A stretch of 64,000 bases of DNA, from NCBI GenBank assembly GCA_945903305.1, contig CAMDOA010000005.1, positions 1-64,000 on the forward strand, written 5' to 3'. The position numbers and the translations under genes were made by a program. The stretch's first letter is position 1. Every line of letters starts with the position of its first letter. This stretch comes from Chitinophaga pinensis (GTDB lineage: Bacteria; Bacteroidota; Bacteroidia; Chitinophagales; UBA10324). This document shows, one piece after another, positions 62,214-64,000 of the stretch. The notes under the pieces were generated by a model. It saw only the letters and a list, made by a program, of their open reading frames with translations, searched no databases and was not told the DNA's origin.

Positions 62214-62364
62214 ATCCATTGCCCTACCTTTAAGTCGTGCTACTAATCCATTGCCCCGACCTTCAGGTCGGGAGAATAATAATAACAAAGGACTTTAGCC
62301 AAACAACACTGTGCTAAAGCCCATTTAATTTTCGATTCATTAATCCACTACCTTAAGGTCGTGG
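62214..62364. repeat. Cluster of REP-like palindromes
   Basis: CCCGACCTTCAGGTCGGG (62255-62272), ggactttagc...gctaaagccc (62290-62322), CCACTACCTTAAGGTCGTGG (62345-62364), and a degenerate ccctacctttaagtcgtgc at 62222; aatccattgcc precedes the first and second GACCT palindromes. Confidence 0.8.
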
Positions 62365-62402
62365 CAATAAATCAGTTTCTCAATCACGAATCTTAGTTTG
62401 GT

Positions 62403-62840
62403 TCGAGGCGAGAAGTGTTACAGTATCATAGAGCAAAGATTCCTTCGCAACGAATAGAGATTGTTTCGCGGAAGGCAGAGTCAGCGTGTCATAGAGCAAA
62501 GTTTCCTTCGCAACGAATAGAGATTGTTTCGCGGAAGGCAGAGTCAGCGTGTCATAGAGCAAAGTTTCCTTCGCAACGAATAGAGATTGTTTCGCGAAAG
62601 GCAGAGTCAGCGTGTCATAGAGCAAAGTTTCCTTCGCAACGAATAGAGATTGTTTCGCGAAAGGCAGAGTCAGAGTATCATAGAGCAAAGTTTCCTTCGC
62701 AACGAATAGAGATTGTTTCGCGAAAGGCAGAGTCAGCGTATCATAGAGCAAAGTTTCCTTCGCAACGAATAGAGATTGTTTCGCAGAGGTCATAGTAGGA
62801 ATATCTAAAGGCAAAGTTTCCTTTGCTTATCTTAGAGATT
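62403..62840. repeat. 63-bp tandem repeat array, about 6 good units plus degenerate ends
   Basis: Unit catagagcaaagtttccttcgcaacgaatagagattgtttcgcgaaaggcagagtcagcgtgt; 21-aa periodicity in ORFs on both strands. Confidence 0.95.
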
Positions 62841-62860
62841 TGAACAAAAGATGGTAAATT

Positions 62861-64000
62861 TTACCTTACGATAGTAACTGTTCCGCTTGTGGCATAACGG
62901 CCGTTCGGATACTTCATTCCGAGCCAGATGGTATCATCCATAAATGTGGCTTCGCATCTCCATACATACGAATCCTGCGGCATCAACTCTCCTTTGTAAT
63001 AACCATCCCAACTTTCGGCGGGTACTGTTCTGTCTAATTTATATGATTCCCACATCAGATTTCCCCAGGTGTTAAATACCTGTATGTGATAAGTTTTCAA
63101 TCCAAATCCTTTAGGAGTAAAAATTCTCGATTCAGGCGGACCATATTCGGGTGTCATTGCATTCGGAATAAATAATCCTTTATAGAAATCTAAAAATATA
63201 GGTTCGTATACTGTATCAACACAACCAAAAATGTTGGAGGCCACCAGCATCACATTGTATTCTCCTGCAAATTCATAAACATGAATCGGACTGTAATCAT
63301 CGCTGGTATCGCCATCAGCAAAATTCCAGAACCACGCATCAGAATTTTGGGAGTGATTGTAAAAAGTAACTTCACCATTCAATAATGGGGTAGTGCTTTG
63401 CATATAGGAAAATGAAGCAACAGGTTCAGGATATACATTAATAATATTATTCTGAAGGATTACATCATTACAACCACCTAATCCGCTTACATAAAGTGAA
63501 ACACTATAACTCCCAACACCGGAAAACACATGCACCGGATTTTGAATAGAATCAGTTCCACCATCGCTGTATGTCCATGCCCAGTTCAAGGCATAAATAG
63601 ATGAATCAGAAAAAGCAACAGTAACAGGATCGCAACCATCCGGCGGATCAAAACCGAACACAGCAATCGGCTGCGGGAAAACAGTCACTATACTTTGCAA
63701 TGTATCAGTGCAATTGTATTGATCATACCCAATCAAAGTATAGGTTGTGGAAAGTGTCGGGCTCGCAGTAACCGTTGCTGTAACAGTAGAATTTAATCCT
63801 GCAGCCGGAAACCACTGGTAAGAAACAGCGCCATTCGAAACAATGTTGGTTGATTGGCCATCACAAATAGAAGTTGAATCGGGAGCAATACTCATCACCG
63901 GAAAATGCACCACAACAGCAAGCGGCCATGCAGCAGTGCAACCATTAACATCTGTTCCGATTATGGTGTAAGTTGTGTTAAAAGAAGGAAATACAGTTAC
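62861..64000 (-). CDS. PKD-repeat protein with gliding motility-associated (T9SS type B) C-terminal domain; 5' end beyond the window
   Basis: Frame open to position 64000; PKD motifs WNFADGDTSDDYSPIHVYEFAGEYNVMLVASNIFGCVD; C-term LFIPNAMTPEYGPPESRIFTPKGFGLKTYHIQVFNTWGNLMWES. Confidence 0.88.
   Translation of the reverse strand, partial: VTVFPSFNTTYTIIGTDVNGCTAAWPLAVVVHFPVMSIAPDSTSICDGQSTNIVSNGAVSYQWFPAAGLNSTVTATVTASPTLSTTYTLIGYDQYNCTDTLQSIVTVFPQPIAVFGFDPPDGCDPVTVAFSDSSIYALNWAWTYSDGGTDSIQNPVHVFSGVGSYSVSLYVSGLGGCNDVILQNNIINVYPEPVASFSYMQSTTPLLNGEVTFYNHSQNSDAWFWNFADGDTSDDYSPIHVYEFAGEYNVMLVASNIFGCVDTVYEPIFLDFYKGLFIPNAMTPEYGPPESRIFTPKGFGLKTYHIQVFNTWGNLMWESYKLDRTVPAESWDGYYKGELMPQDSYVWRCEATFMDDTIWLGMKYPNGRYATSGTVTIVR

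Noticed and set aside
62380-62814. The 144-aa minus-strand and 126-aa plus-strand ORFs over the 63-bp array as real proteins
   Set aside because: Both strands are open because the unit is 63 bp and lacks stops; nothing supports either as coding. Kept only as a repeat feature and finding.
62403-62840. CRISPR array
   Set aside because: Units are contiguous 63-bp repeats with no unique spacers and no cas genes nearby.

Overview
This 64 kb window is AT-rich chromosomal DNA from a Bacteroidota (Bacteroidetes) bacterium. Support for that comes from many type IX secretion (T9SS) sorting-domain and gliding-motility C-terminal proteins, a PorP/SprF-family protein, a TonB-dependent receptor followed by a DUF4249 lipoprotein, TAnnTTTG-type -7 promoter elements, and no obvious Shine-Dalgarno sequences. 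Housekeeping content includes an 11-gene complex I operon (nuoA-K, without nuoLMN), clpB, queG, maf, shikimate kinase, an SRP RNA (ffs) immediately upstream of a transaldolase-family gene, a desaturase, a CDF transporter and a SLC13/DASS transporter. Accessory content is mostly large repeat-rich secreted proteins (PKD, SprB-type, BNR/WD40-like and LRR repeats). I saw no phage, CRISPR array, complete IS element, tRNA or rRNA. The observations I think most deserve follow-up are: (i) heptanucleotide-period tandem repeats, four copies of which sit inside a CDS just before its T9SS sorting domain, where gain or loss of one unit would truncate the domain; similar degenerate heptads lie just upstream of nuoE, nuoI and nuoJ; (ii) the SRP RNA gene with a well-placed promoter ending about 21 nt before a transaldolase start codon; (iii) a 63-bp tandem array open on both strands, next to a cluster of REP-like palindromes; (iv) two adjacent genes that look frameshifted; (v) the nuo operon cut off after nuoK. 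No database search was run; family calls are from motif recognition.
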